A stretch of 64,000 nt of DNA from a virus. Numbering within the stretch: position 1 is the first letter of the stretch; every line of letters starts with the position of its first letter. The translations under genes and the position numbers were made by a program. The notes under the pieces were generated by a model that did not search any database, was not told the DNA's origin, and was given only the letters and a program-made list of their open reading frames with translations. The stretch spans positions 1 through 64,000 of the IMG/VR virus record IMGVR_UViG_3300042691_025071, one strand, 5' to 3'. Positions 44,972 to 57,355 of this stretch are shown piece after piece.

Positions 44972-46348
44972 ATGAAGGAAAAAAATTTTGGACATCTAGG
45001 GTCATCGTTTCAACAATCGTTAATAAAAGCAATTATAGAAGATAAAAAATATGGAGATACAATTATTGATGTTATAGAAAGTAAGTATTTTGATAATAAT
45101 TCTTTTAAGTATATCATGGAAAATTTAAAAGAATTACATAGAACTTATAGTAAAATACCTAATTACAATACTTTGGCCCAAAAAATAATGGGTGAACACA
45201 CAAATAAAGATAATGGTAAAATTCATATCGACACATTAGAAAATATTAAAAACAGTACCGAAGATGATATAATGTATGTGAAAGATACCGCACTTAATTT
45301 TTGTAAACAACAGAATTTAAAAAGAGAATTAAAAACGGTAACAAACATTATTGAGAATGGTAATTTTGAGGAATATTCAAAAATCGAACATATCATTCAA
45401 AAGGCATTACAAGTTGGTATAACCAATGATGATGTTGAAGATGTTTTGGATAACATTGAAGATGCTCTTAAAAAAGACTATAGACATCCAATTCCAACCG
45501 GTATTCATGGTATCGATAATTTATTGAAAGGTGGTTTAGGTAGAGGTGAACTTGGAGTTGTTTTAGCACCAACAGGTACAGGTAAAACAACAATACTTAC
45601 GAAAATATCTAACACTGCATATATATACGGTTTCAATGTTCTTCAAATAGTTTTCGAAGATAATGTAAATAACATTAAAAGAAAACACTATACTATTTGG
45701 ACAGGTATTGCACCTGATGATCAACCGGATAATGAAAAAGAAGTTATTGAAAAAATTAATGAGGTTAATGAAAATACCAAAGGTCAAATTAAAATATTAA
45801 AACTACCGAGTGATAATATTACAATAGGTGAAATAAAATCTAAAATAAGAAAGTTCAAATCTGAAGGTTTTAATATTGATTTATTGGTTATTGATTATGT
45901 TGATTGTATCTCACCTGAAAGATCTGCAAATGGGGAAGAATGGAAAGGAGAAGGTTCTATAATGAGAAGTTTAGAAGCCATGACTACAGAATTCGATATT
46001 GTTATTTGGACCGCCACTCAAGGTAATAGGGGATCGATATCATCTGAAGTAGTAACAACAGATCAAATGGGTGGATCAATTAAAAAGGCTCAGATAGGTC
46101 ACGTTATCATTTCAATAGGTAAAACATTAGAACAAAAGGAACATAATTTAGCAACATTAACATTACTTAAATCTCGTATAGGTAAAGATGGTGTTGTGTT
46201 CCAAAACTGTAAATTCGATAATCAATTCTTACTTATCGATACAGAGTCTCAGAATACACTTTTGGGTCATGAAGAACAAAAGGTACAGAACAATCAAAAT
46301 AGAGCCAAAGAAGCCTTTTTGAAGAGACAGGAGATGGTTAAAAAATAA
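44972..46348 (+). CDS. 41: Replicative DNA helicase, gp41/DnaB-like
   Basis: The 458-residue hexameric helicase has an N-terminal helical domain (1-160), then a RecA-type core with GIHGIDNLLKGGLGRGELGV, Walker A PTGTGKTT (200-207), Walker B LLVIDYVDCI (304-313), and a third motif near WTATQGNR (about 344-351). It unwinds DNA ahead of the polymerase on the lagging-strand template. It is the last gene before the ribonucleotide reductase; the primase was not seen in the window. Confidence 0.9.
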   Translation: MKEKNFGHLGSSFQQSLIKAIIEDKKYGDTIIDVIESKYFDNNSFKYIMENLKELHRTYSKIPNYNTLAQKIMGEHTNKDNGKIHIDTLENIKNSTEDDIMYVKDTALNFCKQQNLKRELKTVTNIIENGNFEEYSKIEHIIQKALQVGITNDDVEDVLDNIEDALKKDYRHPIPTGIHGIDNLLKGGLGRGELGVVLAPTGTGKTTILTKISNTAYIYGFNVLQIVFEDNVNNIKRKHYTIWTGIAPDDQPDNEKEVIEKINEVNENTKGQIKILKLPSDNITIGEIKSKIRKFKSEGFNIDLLVIDYVDCISPERSANGEEWKGEGSIMRSLEAMTTEFDIVIWTATQGNRGSISSEVVTTDQMGGSIKKAQIGHVIISIGKTLEQKEHNLATLTLLKSRIGKDGVVFQNCKFDNQFLLIDTESQNTLLGHEEQKVQNNQNRAKEAFLKRQEMVKK

Positions 46349-46378
46349 TAATAAACAAAACATAAATTAAAAACAGAG

Positions 46379-48920
<2,542 letters not shown>

Positions 48921-48927
48921 AAATTTT

Positions 48928-48956
48928 AAATCGCAACATATGTTGCGATTTTTTAT
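48928..48956 (+). terminator. Rho-independent terminator
   Basis: Perfect 24-base palindrome AAATCGCAACAT/ATGTTGCGATTT (48928-48951) followed by T run. It ends the replication/nucleotide unit and the candidate RNA. Confidence 0.85.
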
Positions 48957-48980
48957 TTATTACCATTTTAATATTCATTA

Positions 48981-48988
48981 TATTTATA
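48981..48988 (+). promoter_or_regulatory. Putative late promoter TATTTATA
   Basis: Exact octamer, 3 bases before ATG 48992, so a transcript from it would be leaderless or start inside the gene; spacing is unusually short. Confidence 0.35.
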
Positions 48989-48991
48989 AAC

Positions 48992-49441
48992 ATGGCGACA
49001 TATGGTATAGATTATCCATTTAGAGATAGTAGAAAAGGTGATTTTTTAAGAATGACCGAAACTACCGAAAAAGAGGTGAGAGCAAATTTATTACATCTTC
49101 TATTAACAAGGAAGGGTAGTAGATATTATTTACCCGACTTTGGTACTAGATTATATGAATACATTTTTGATCAAAATGATATAGTTGCATATAATTTAAT
49201 TGAAGATGAAATTAGAGAAAGTGTTAGAAAATATATACCAAATTTGGATATAAACTCAATAAAAATAATGTCTGGTGAAGATGATCCTGATAGACCAATT
49301 GCATCAATGGAGGATGAAGACAATAGACTATTTAGAGTTTCCGATTATTCTACAAAACCATATACCGCAAAAGTAAAAATAGACTATACTGTAAATAATG
49401 GTACATTTTCGTCTTCCGACTTTATAATTATTAACATATAA
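48992..49441 (+). CDS. 25: Baseplate wedge protein, gp25-like
   Basis: The 149-residue protein (starting MATYGIDYPFRDSRKGDFLR) has the lysozyme-like gp25 fold signature: a helix with EVRANLLHLLLTRKGSRYYL, then DFGTRLYEYIFDQ and EDEIRESVRKYIPNL. I start at ATG 48992 because the frame upstream runs through the terminator and is Ile/Phe-rich without a usable start. gp25 links wedge to sheath and nucleates sheath assembly. The gp6-like gene follows after one base. Confidence 0.85.
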   Translation: MATYGIDYPFRDSRKGDFLRMTETTEKEVRANLLHLLLTRKGSRYYLPDFGTRLYEYIFDQNDIVAYNLIEDEIRESVRKYIPNLDINSIKIMSGEDDPDRPIASMEDEDNRLFRVSDYSTKPYTAKVKIDYTVNNGTFSSSDFIIINI

Positions 49442-49442
49442 G

Positions 49443-51275
49443 ATGGCAAAAAAAATATCATACGCAACAAGGGATTTCGCTGGTTTAAGAGAAGAATTGG
49501 TTAGAATGACCAAAGATTATTATCCCGATCTAATTAAGAACACTAACGACGCATCTATATATTCTGTTTTATTAGATATAAATGCGGCTGTTGCAGATAA
49601 CCTACATTTTCACATTGATAGAGTTTGGCAAGAAACAATGTTGGATTTTGCACAACAAAGACAATCTCTATTTTTCATTGCTAAAACATATGGTTTAAAA
49701 ATACCTGGAAATAGACCTTCGGTTGCGTTGTGTGATTTTTCAATAACAGTTCCAGTTAGAGGTGATAAAGAAGATGAAAGATATGAAGGTATTTTAAAAG
49801 GGGGTGCACAAGTTTCTGGTGGGGGACAGGTATTTGAAACTATTGACGATATTGATTTTTCAAATCCGTTTAATAATAGAGGTGAACCAAATAGATTGAA
49901 AATACCAAACTTTGATGCAAATAATCAGTTAGTATCATATACAATCGTTAAAAGAGAACCAGTTGTTAATGGTGTTTCAAGAATTTTTAGAAGAGTCATA
50001 AATGAGTTAGATCAAAAACCATTTTTAAAACTTTATTTACCCGAACAAAATGTTTTGGGTGTTACTGCAGTAATACACAAAGAAGGAACTAGTTTCTCAT
50101 CCAATCCAAATTCTGGTGAATTTAATACGTCAACAAATAAATGGTATGAGGTTAAATCACTAATTGAAGATAAAGTTTTTGTTCCCGATCCAACATCTGT
50201 ATCTGATAGAGATAATTTTAAAGCAGGAAATTATATAAATGTAACTAACAAGTTTGTTACGGAATATACACCAGAGGGTTATTTTTCGTTAACGTTTGGG
50301 TCTGGAAATGTTGATCCATTAGATAATTTAGATAATTTTATGACTAATAATATGAAAGTAAATTTAGGTGTTTATCTAAATAATCTTTCATTAGGTGCAT
50401 TACCCAAGGTTGGGACAACATTATTTGTAAAATATAGAATTGGTGGTGGTAAAAGTACTAATCTCGGTGTAAATGTAATAAACAGTGTTGATGAAGTGGA
50501 ATTCAATGTTAATGGTCCAAATAGTACAATTAATAATCAAGTTATTAACACATTAAACGTAACTAATATAACACCGGCTGTTGGCGGTTCCGATCAACCA
50601 ACAATAGAAGAATTAAGAAATTTAATTGCATATAATTTTGCCGCACAAAATAGGGCGGTCACTTTAAATGACTATAAATCTTTGATTGAAACAATGCCAT
50701 CCACATATGGGGCACCCGCCAAAGTTGAAGTTATGGAAGAAGATAATAAAGTTAGAATTAAATTATTATCATATGATGATAGAGGTAATTTAATTGATAT
50801 CGTCTCCAATACATTAAAAAATAATATTTTAAATTATTTATCTGAATTTAGAATGATAAATGATTACATCGATATTGTTAGTGGTCAAGTAATAGATTTG
50901 GGTTTAGAAATAGACTTAATCATAGATAAGAACGTAAACAAGACAGAAGTAATTAAAGAAACAATAAATAAAACAATTACTTCATTTAGTATAGATGGTA
51001 GAAAAATGGGAGACCCTTTATTTTTGGGTGATCTATTTAAAGAACTTGGTAATGTAAACGGTGTAATAAATGTTGTTGATATTAGAGCATTTAACTTATT
51101 AGGGGGAGAATATTCCACTGCTGAGGTTTCACAACCGTATGTAGATGATGTAACAAGGGAAATTCTACAATCCGATAAAACCATCTTTATGAAAGCAAAT
51201 CAAATATATCAAATAAGATTCCCAAATAAAGATATAAAAGTTAGGGTAAAAACATTAGGTTCGACTACATACTAA
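49443..51275 (+). CDS. 6: Baseplate wedge protein, gp6/J-like
   Basis: This 610-residue protein opens with SYATRDFAGLREELVRMTKD and ASIYSVLLDINAAVADNLHF, then WQETMLDFAQQRQSLFFIAK. These match the N-terminus of gp6/gpJ-type wedge proteins. The mid region (about 395-500, with AQNRAVTLNDYKSLIETMPS) and C-terminal strands follow the same family. In T4 gp6 dimers form the ring of the baseplate wedge. It is translated directly after the gp25-like gene. Confidence 0.85.
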   Translation: MAKKISYATRDFAGLREELVRMTKDYYPDLIKNTNDASIYSVLLDINAAVADNLHFHIDRVWQETMLDFAQQRQSLFFIAKTYGLKIPGNRPSVALCDFSITVPVRGDKEDERYEGILKGGAQVSGGGQVFETIDDIDFSNPFNNRGEPNRLKIPNFDANNQLVSYTIVKREPVVNGVSRIFRRVINELDQKPFLKLYLPEQNVLGVTAVIHKEGTSFSSNPNSGEFNTSTNKWYEVKSLIEDKVFVPDPTSVSDRDNFKAGNYINVTNKFVTEYTPEGYFSLTFGSGNVDPLDNLDNFMTNNMKVNLGVYLNNLSLGALPKVGTTLFVKYRIGGGKSTNLGVNVINSVDEVEFNVNGPNSTINNQVINTLNVTNITPAVGGSDQPTIEELRNLIAYNFAAQNRAVTLNDYKSLIETMPSTYGAPAKVEVMEEDNKVRIKLLSYDDRGNLIDIVSNTLKNNILNYLSEFRMINDYIDIVSGQVIDLGLEIDLIIDKNVNKTEVIKETINKTITSFSIDGRKMGDPLFLGDLFKELGNVNGVINVVDIRAFNLLGGEYSTAEVSQPYVDDVTREILQSDKTIFMKANQIYQIRFPNKDIKVRVKTLGSTTY

Positions 51276-51315
51276 AAACATTTTTCTTTATATTAATAGA
51301 AAATCAACTAGTTTC

Positions 51316-51323
51316 TATTTATT
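51316..51323 (+). promoter_or_regulatory. Variant promoter motif TATTTATT
   Basis: One-base variant of the octamer, 9 bases before the ATG at 51333. Confidence 0.35.
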
Positions 51324-51332
51324 ATAAGAATT

Positions 51333-54300
51333 ATGCAAAAACATAGAATTTATACAGACATAGGTGTAGATCAAAAAATAACCGTAGAATTAAAACAAGA
51401 CTACGATTTACTAGAAATACTATCTTTAAAATTTTCACAACAAGAGGCTTACTCATCATTTTGTGGTGATTATGGTGTTGTTGTTGGTAGAATATCGGTT
51501 AATAATGGTTTTGGTCTCCCAAATGCCAGAGTTTCTATTTTTGTACCAATATCAGATGTTGATGAAAATGATCCTGTTTTATCTGAGTTGTATCCTTATA
51601 GATCAATAGATCAAAGAAACGATTCAAATTATAGATATAACCTATTACCGGCTAGAAAACAACATACAGGACACGTACCAACAGGTACATTTCCTGATCA
51701 ATCTGACATCTTAAATAGAGAGGAAGTTTTAGAGGTTTTTGAAAAATATTATAGGTACACCGTAAAAACAAATGAAGCGGGTGATTTTATGATATGGGGG
51801 GTACCATTAGGTAACCAAACATTACATATTGACCTAGATATGTCTGATGCGGGATGTCAATCATTAGTACCATATGATTTTATTTACGATGGTATATCTG
51901 AAGAAAAATTCGTAAATAAATACACATATAAAAGTGCGTCGGATATTGATTCTTTACCACAAATTGTTAGTTATGATAAATCTATTGAGGTTTATCCTTT
52001 TTGGGGCAACCAAGAGTTATGTCAAATTGCAATCACTAGAGTTGATTTTGATTTATCTTCTCAAGGAGTAAGAATTGACCCGTATGCAATAATTGCGGGA
52101 GGTAGTTTTACCGATTCAGGTAAAGATGCGTTAAGGGTGAACTGTAACGTTGACAACCAAATGGGTGAAAAATGTAGATTGATAACATTCAAAGGTGATG
52201 TCGAATCAATTAGATTTACTGGAAATTATGAGAAAAATCCTGACGGATCACCAAATATAGACAGACCAATACTTGAATTTTTTGATATAGATAGTACAAT
52301 AGATGAGAATGGTGTATTCTTTTTTAGAATACCAATGAATATGAAATATATTGCCACAAATGAGTTTGGTGAATATTATGAAACAAATGACAAGAATATC
52401 GGTATTGCCACACAAGGTAATTATAGATTTCGTTTTTCATTGACTGAAGATACTGGTGCTAGAAATAGATTTACGGGTAAATTCTTAGTACCAAATGTTA
52501 GGGAATATCATATAGGTGATACAAGTTTTCAAGGATCACCAACAACAATTGATAGTAGATCATATTCATTTAGTACTAATATTGATGATTATCCTCCTGA
52601 CGCAAGAAAAGAAATTGCCGGAACAAGTGTGGACGCAATTACTAGTGATAACTACGGGGTTCCACAAGACTATTTTTACCAATTTAGATACGGTAGAATA
52701 TACACCGTTAGTGAATTTATAAACAAATATTATAAAACAAGTGCATTAGAAAGGGCATTTAGTTTTTTTAAAAAGGATAGAAGAGAATCTTTTATTGGTA
52801 TTAAAGAAAACTGGCCACAAGAAAAAGATGATTGTGAAAATGTTAATAATTATTTTCCTGTAAACGATGCGGTTAGAAATCATAGATTTCAATTTTTCAT
52901 TTTAACGGTATTAAATTTTATTGAATATATCGGTAACGTGATTTCTTTATTTATAAAAGAATTTGTGACGGCCGCTCTTTTTGGTATTGCGGAAGCAATA
53001 GCAAGTAGTGGGGTGTCAAACGATGCTGCTGCTAGAACATTTAGAAGGGGTAAGGAATTTCAATTTACAAATATTTTTAGACTTCAGTTATTGGTGTATC
53101 CTGATTGTTACGATTGTAATGAAGATAATGAAGAAACACCTGTACAAACTCCACCAGTGGCACCGACGGCCGATGATTATAAAAATAAACCACCTGTTGC
53201 CACAAATTTCACTGTAGAAGAAAAATATGAGATTAGAAGAAATACCGACATATGTAGAAAGTATGTATTTAGAAATTATAGTTCAAGTGCATGTACTTTA
53301 ACATATATAGATTGCGATGATGTCAGTAGAACGATATATCTTCCTGTTGAAGAAAATCCGTCTAATGGAATTGAAGTATGTGCAAAAAAAGGTCAAACCA
53401 TTACAATACCGCCAGGTTTTGGTTCACAAGTAACGGCTACACAACAAAGTCCCGGTGCTTATTGTTCCGGCAACGCTGATGATTCTTTATATTTCACATA
53501 TCCTTGTGATGCATATACTTTTAAAAATATAGGTTTAAGTGCTTTTACAATAAATAATTTTGTTGATTGTAATAATGCGTCAGGAAATACTATAACAGTT
53601 CCAACAGGAACATCTGGTAACACATTTGTTTTTTGTGCTAAAAGAGGACAATCATTTACAATTCCACCACAATTTACTGGTGTAACTTATACCACATCAT
53701 CAACATCGGCATATTGTAATAGATGTGGTGGTACGGGAATTGACGTATTTTCAAATTATACAGGGTCAACTGTTGATGGTGCCATTATGAATAGAAAATA
53801 TCTATTGGAAATTACACCACTTATTGGTACAGACCCACAATATATTTTTATTGGATGTGGAACCAATTACCCCATAATATATTCTGGACAATATGGTAGA
53901 TGGAAAGTAGGTGGAGGGGTATATAGTGTTTTGGCTAGTTTTCTTGCCGATGAAACTAACACAAGATATGATACACCTATTCAAAATTCTGTACATGAAG
54001 ATCATGGTTGTGTTTTTCCTATATCTAAACTTATATATGTGGAAGATTGTTCTGACGTATCAGCACCGGACCCAAATCTACCATCAGGAATTGAGGAAGA
54101 AGGTTGTAATAAGTACGATTTTATAATTGACACAAAATGGACAGAAGATGGTGGTGGTGGTAGTATGAATTTACAGGCATTTGTTTTCCCGTTATATAAT
54201 GGCGGAACACCACTACAAGAATATGCCGCCGCGAGAAATGTTTTAATGGGTTGTAGACCAGGTGATTGTTACCCAACAAATTCAAGTACATATAATGTTG

Positions 54301-55934
54301 GTTGTATTAGTAATGGTTCTATTGGTGCCGGAACTAGTTTATGGGATCAATTGGATGGAAATTATTCAACAAATATTTTACAATCACATCCCGATCCATG
54401 CTTTAGTGGTGTACCATGTAATGTTGGTGCTGTTGCAAGTATTTATGCCAAATGGCCAACAGATCCGAATGGAGGATTTAGAAATGCCACAACAAGATGT
54501 ATTGTGAATGGTGCATATGCTGGCGAAGTAAAGAAAAAGGGACCATATTATTGTGATCAAGGATTAACACAAAGAGGTACATTATCAGGATATTCTGAAT
54601 TTAGAGATGGTGTTTATAGTATAGTACCATTAGCAGGAAACACATTTACAATGTTAAAATCTTTTAGAAGAAGAAAATTATTCCATAAGCTAATGTGTGG
54701 AGGGGTGGTATCATATACATTTAATGATTCGTGGTTATTAGGGTCACTATATTTCTTTCAATTTATGAAAAGAGGAAGTAATAGATTTTGTAAAGAATGT
54801 GTGTATAAAGTTCAAGACGCAACGGGCCTCCATTTCTATTATAGATCTACACCATATAGTCCGAGTTATTCGGCATCAGAAACACAATATGATTACGATC
54901 CCGCAACTGGAACTCAATTAGGTGTAAATACTTCTTTAACGAGTGATTATGCGAACAAAACAAAAGGATTTTATGGTCAAGTTAGGGCAATTGATTATGG
55001 TGCAAATTTTAGTACTCCATTACCTTTTATGAATTTAATTGGTGATTTGTTTAATGGGTTAAATTACAAAAGAGAAATAAATTTCCCAACAACAATTATT
55101 GATTTAGGACCAAGAAACACTTGGATTAATGAAATATGTACCGATCCTGAGTTAGATGTTAATTGTTCGATATCTAGAAGTATAGGTGCAACATCATATA
55201 AAGGATTAGATGATTTAATGGAATATATTGTTCAATCTAAAGAAATAAAAGAAAGGGGAAAATTAGATGTACAAGATTTATTTGATGCAAGAGCAAACGG
55301 ACTAATAGATGGTGATATCGCCCAATTAATGAATTTTAATACACAATCGGGAATTTTTCCATTTGAATATGAAGAATCATTTTCACCATACACAGCACAA
55401 TACAGTACGGTATTTGATGGTAAAGGTCCAGTCGGTCTTGATTTTGTATTTAGTGAAGATGATCCCGATACGGTTACATTTGAAAGAGCAGGTGAACTAA
55501 TTAGAAAATGTTTAAATGAACCAACAAGGCTTGGTGACGTATCCCAAAGAGTTCCATATTATATGTGGGATACTATAGGACATGGTTTCGGAGAATCAAC
55601 AACTGGTAATATAGGTAGTGATGAAGGACAAAGTTATTATAGTGGTAAAATATATAACCAAAAAATACAATTAATGAAGGGTAATATGAATCCTGATCCA
55701 AACGCAAATCCGTTGGATGATGATTATTTTGATCCCTATGTTTTACCACCAATAAGAGATTGTATTGATGCTGGTAGTGGTGAAAAGAAATATAATGACA
55801 ATTATAAAGAACATACTGTGAATGGTGTCAAAAGACATACTATGGAAATTGGTATACCATTTCATTATTATTTTGGATTAAGAAAAGGTAAGACCGCCTT
55901 TGATAAATTTATTGAATTTTACGGACCTTTCTAA
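51333..55934 (+). CDS. Giant baseplate-associated protein
   Basis: A 1533-residue protein in the position of T4 gp7, but without recognisable similarity. Residues 60-180 (GRISVNNGFGLPNARVSIFV, then NEAGDFMIWGVPLG) resemble carboxypeptidase regulatory-like beta domains. A long hydrophobic stretch (about 515-555, FFILTVLNFIEYIGNVISLF, then AALFGIAEAIASS) is unusual in a virion protein and could insert in or contact a membrane. Two Cys-rich repeats follow (about 641-715 and 724-800), each with CAKKGQ/CAKRGQ and TIPP. The rest is large beta domains. It is likely part of the outer wedge or host-contact apparatus. Confidence 0.5.
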   Translation: MQKHRIYTDIGVDQKITVELKQDYDLLEILSLKFSQQEAYSSFCGDYGVVVGRISVNNGFGLPNARVSIFVPISDVDENDPVLSELYPYRSIDQRNDSNYRYNLLPARKQHTGHVPTGTFPDQSDILNREEVLEVFEKYYRYTVKTNEAGDFMIWGVPLGNQTLHIDLDMSDAGCQSLVPYDFIYDGISEEKFVNKYTYKSASDIDSLPQIVSYDKSIEVYPFWGNQELCQIAITRVDFDLSSQGVRIDPYAIIAGGSFTDSGKDALRVNCNVDNQMGEKCRLITFKGDVESIRFTGNYEKNPDGSPNIDRPILEFFDIDSTIDENGVFFFRIPMNMKYIATNEFGEYYETNDKNIGIATQGNYRFRFSLTEDTGARNRFTGKFLVPNVREYHIGDTSFQGSPTTIDSRSYSFSTNIDDYPPDARKEIAGTSVDAITSDNYGVPQDYFYQFRYGRIYTVSEFINKYYKTSALERAFSFFKKDRRESFIGIKENWPQEKDDCENVNNYFPVNDAVRNHRFQFFILTVLNFIEYIGNVISLFIKEFVTAALFGIAEAIASSGVSNDAAARTFRRGKEFQFTNIFRLQLLVYPDCYDCNEDNEETPVQTPPVAPTADDYKNKPPVATNFTVEEKYEIRRNTDICRKYVFRNYSSSACTLTYIDCDDVSRTIYLPVEENPSNGIEVCAKKGQTITIPPGFGSQVTATQQSPGAYCSGNADDSLYFTYPCDAYTFKNIGLSAFTINNFVDCNNASGNTITVPTGTSGNTFVFCAKRGQSFTIPPQFTGVTYTTSSTSAYCNRCGGTGIDVFSNYTGSTVDGAIMNRKYLLEITPLIGTDPQYIFIGCGTNYPIIYSGQYGRWKVGGGVYSVLASFLADETNTRYDTPIQNSVHEDHGCVFPISKLIYVEDCSDVSAPDPNLPSGIEEEGCNKYDFIIDTKWTEDGGGGSMNLQAFVFPLYNGGTPLQEYAAARNVLMGCRPGDCYPTNSSTYNVGCISNGSIGAGTSLWDQLDGNYSTNILQSHPDPCFSGVPCNVGAVASIYAKWPTDPNGGFRNATTRCIVNGAYAGEVKKKGPYYCDQGLTQRGTLSGYSEFRDGVYSIVPLAGNTFTMLKSFRRRKLFHKLMCGGVVSYTFNDSWLLGSLYFFQFMKRGSNRFCKECVYKVQDATGLHFYYRSTPYSPSYSASETQYDYDPATGTQLGVNTSLTSDYANKTKGFYGQVRAIDYGANFSTPLPFMNLIGDLFNGLNYKREINFPTTIIDLGPRNTWINEICTDPELDVNCSISRSIGATSYKGLDDLMEYIVQSKEIKERGKLDVQDLFDARANGLIDGDIAQLMNFNTQSGIFPFEYEESFSPYTAQYSTVFDGKGPVGLDFVFSEDDPDTVTFERAGELIRKCLNEPTRLGDVSQRVPYYMWDTIGHGFGESTTGNIGSDEGQSYYSGKIYNQKIQLMKGNMNPDPNANPLDDDYFDPYVLPPIRDCIDAGSGEKKYNDNYKEHTVNGVKRHTMEIGIPFHYYFGLRKGKTAFDKFIEFYGPF

Positions 55935-55935
55935 T

Positions 55936-56646
55936 ATGTTTATAAAAGATTTATTTAGTAAAAGAAGACCAAACCATTTGATAATTTTTATTGATAACAA
56001 TAAAACAGATAATGGATTATTTACAATTTTTTCTAAATTTTTACATTCCATTGGTCCATATCGGAAAATTGATGATGTGATACACGATCTAAATATTTTT
56101 AAAAAAAAATATACAAATAAATTAGATTACATAATCATAATGACAAATGGTAAAGGTAAACATTTAGTACACACAAAAGAAGGTGACGATAAAGTTTTTG
56201 AATTATTGTTACAATTAAAACCAATGTTAAAGGAAAACGGATCAATGTTATTCGGTACTTGTTTTGTTGGAACAATAAATAGGAAATTAGTTGAAATGTC
56301 ACAAAAATTAGATGGAATTAAAATAGTTGCACCAGACACGATTGCTAATTATTTTACTTCTTTATTTAGATTATTTAAACATGGGAAAATGTGTTCATGT
56401 AAAGATAAAAATTATAGTCAAAATTTAATATCTAAATTACCACAAAGTCAAAGAGGTATGGAACGAGACGAACAAACAATGATCGAAATAAACAGAAGAA
56501 CAGATAATGAAGTGATAAATTGGGAAAGTTGTGGTATGGCTTATGAATATAATAAAAGAACTATCGAAGATGGAATTTGTGAAAATATTACACAACCATG
56601 GTTAGCGATTCATGGATTAATGAATTATTTTTTTAATACACAATAA
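55936..56646 (+). CDS. Caspase-fold-like protein, tandem copy A
   Basis: A 236-residue protein starting MFIKDLFSKRRPNH, one base after the giant baseplate gene. It and the next gene share an almost identical N-terminus (first 14 residues) and conserved features throughout. His76 (GKGKHLV) follows a strand and Cys109 (FGTCFVG) ends another, the layout of clan CD (caspase/gingipain-fold) peptidases. Conserved CSCK and CGMAYEYNK motifs lie near 153-206. A catalytic role is inference: no search was run and the fold was judged by pattern only. An earlier in-frame start lies within the previous gene and is unlikely. Confidence 0.5.
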   Translation: MFIKDLFSKRRPNHLIIFIDNNKTDNGLFTIFSKFLHSIGPYRKIDDVIHDLNIFKKKYTNKLDYIIIMTNGKGKHLVHTKEGDDKVFELLLQLKPMLKENGSMLFGTCFVGTINRKLVEMSQKLDGIKIVAPDTIANYFTSLFRLFKHGKMCSCKDKNYSQNLISKLPQSQRGMERDEQTMIEINRRTDNEVINWESCGMAYEYNKRTIEDGICENITQPWLAIHGLMNYFFNTQ

Positions 56647-56647
56647 T

Positions 56648-57355
56648 ATGTTTATAAAAGATTTATTTAGTAAAAGAAGACCAAATCATGTTGTTGTTTA
56701 TCTGGATTATGATAAAAAAGATAAACTTTTATTTAGAACATTTTCCAAATTCACTTATTCAATTGGTCCGGTTAAAACAGTAAACGAAGTTATTGAAAAT
56801 ATAAAAAAATTTAAACAAAAGTATCCAAATAAATTGAAGTACGTTACCATTAATACATATGGTAGAGGTAAACATTTAATAAACTCAAAAGAGTTAAAAG
56901 AAATTGATGGTGATGAAAAATTAAATTTATTATTAAATGAATTGGTTAGTCTATTAGATACAAATGGTACATTGCAATTTGCAACATGTTTCGCTGGAAT
57001 GGCACATAGAAAATTGGTTGAGGTTTCTGAAAAGTATGGTGGTATAAAAACAGCCTCAATGTATGGTGCTTACAGTTTAAATGGTAAAGCCGTTGTTTGT
57101 AAATGTAAAGAAAATGGGTTTAGTAAAAAAACAATAGATAATATGAAACCAAGTAAGAATGGTATTTTTAATGATGAAGTGGAAATGATGAACATATACC
57201 GAAGAACTGATGGTGAGGAAATGAGTTGGGAAACTTGTGGAATGGCCTATGAATATAATAAAATAATGATTGAAAATGGAATTTGTGAAATAAAAAAACA
57301 ACCATCATCATCAATAAGATGTGTTATGAATTATTTATTTAATATACAAAGATAA
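56648..57355 (+). CDS. Caspase-fold-like protein, tandem copy B
   Basis: A 235-residue paralogue of the preceding gene, with the same MFIKDLFSKRRPNH start. His76 (GRGKHLI) and Cys114 (ATCFAG) occupy the dyad positions, with CKCK near 151-154 and CGMAYEYNK near 197-205. The first 38 bases of the two genes are identical, which suggests a recent duplication or gene conversion. Divergence elsewhere is large, so the copies may have different targets. They lie in the middle of a structural operon, so a processing or host-interaction role is possible. Confidence 0.5.
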   Translation: MFIKDLFSKRRPNHVVVYLDYDKKDKLLFRTFSKFTYSIGPVKTVNEVIENIKKFKQKYPNKLKYVTINTYGRGKHLINSKELKEIDGDEKLNLLLNELVSLLDTNGTLQFATCFAGMAHRKLVEVSEKYGGIKTASMYGAYSLNGKAVVCKCKENGFSKKTIDNMKPSKNGIFNDEVEMMNIYRRTDGEEMSWETCGMAYEYNKIMIENGICEIKKQPSSSIRCVMNYLFNIQR

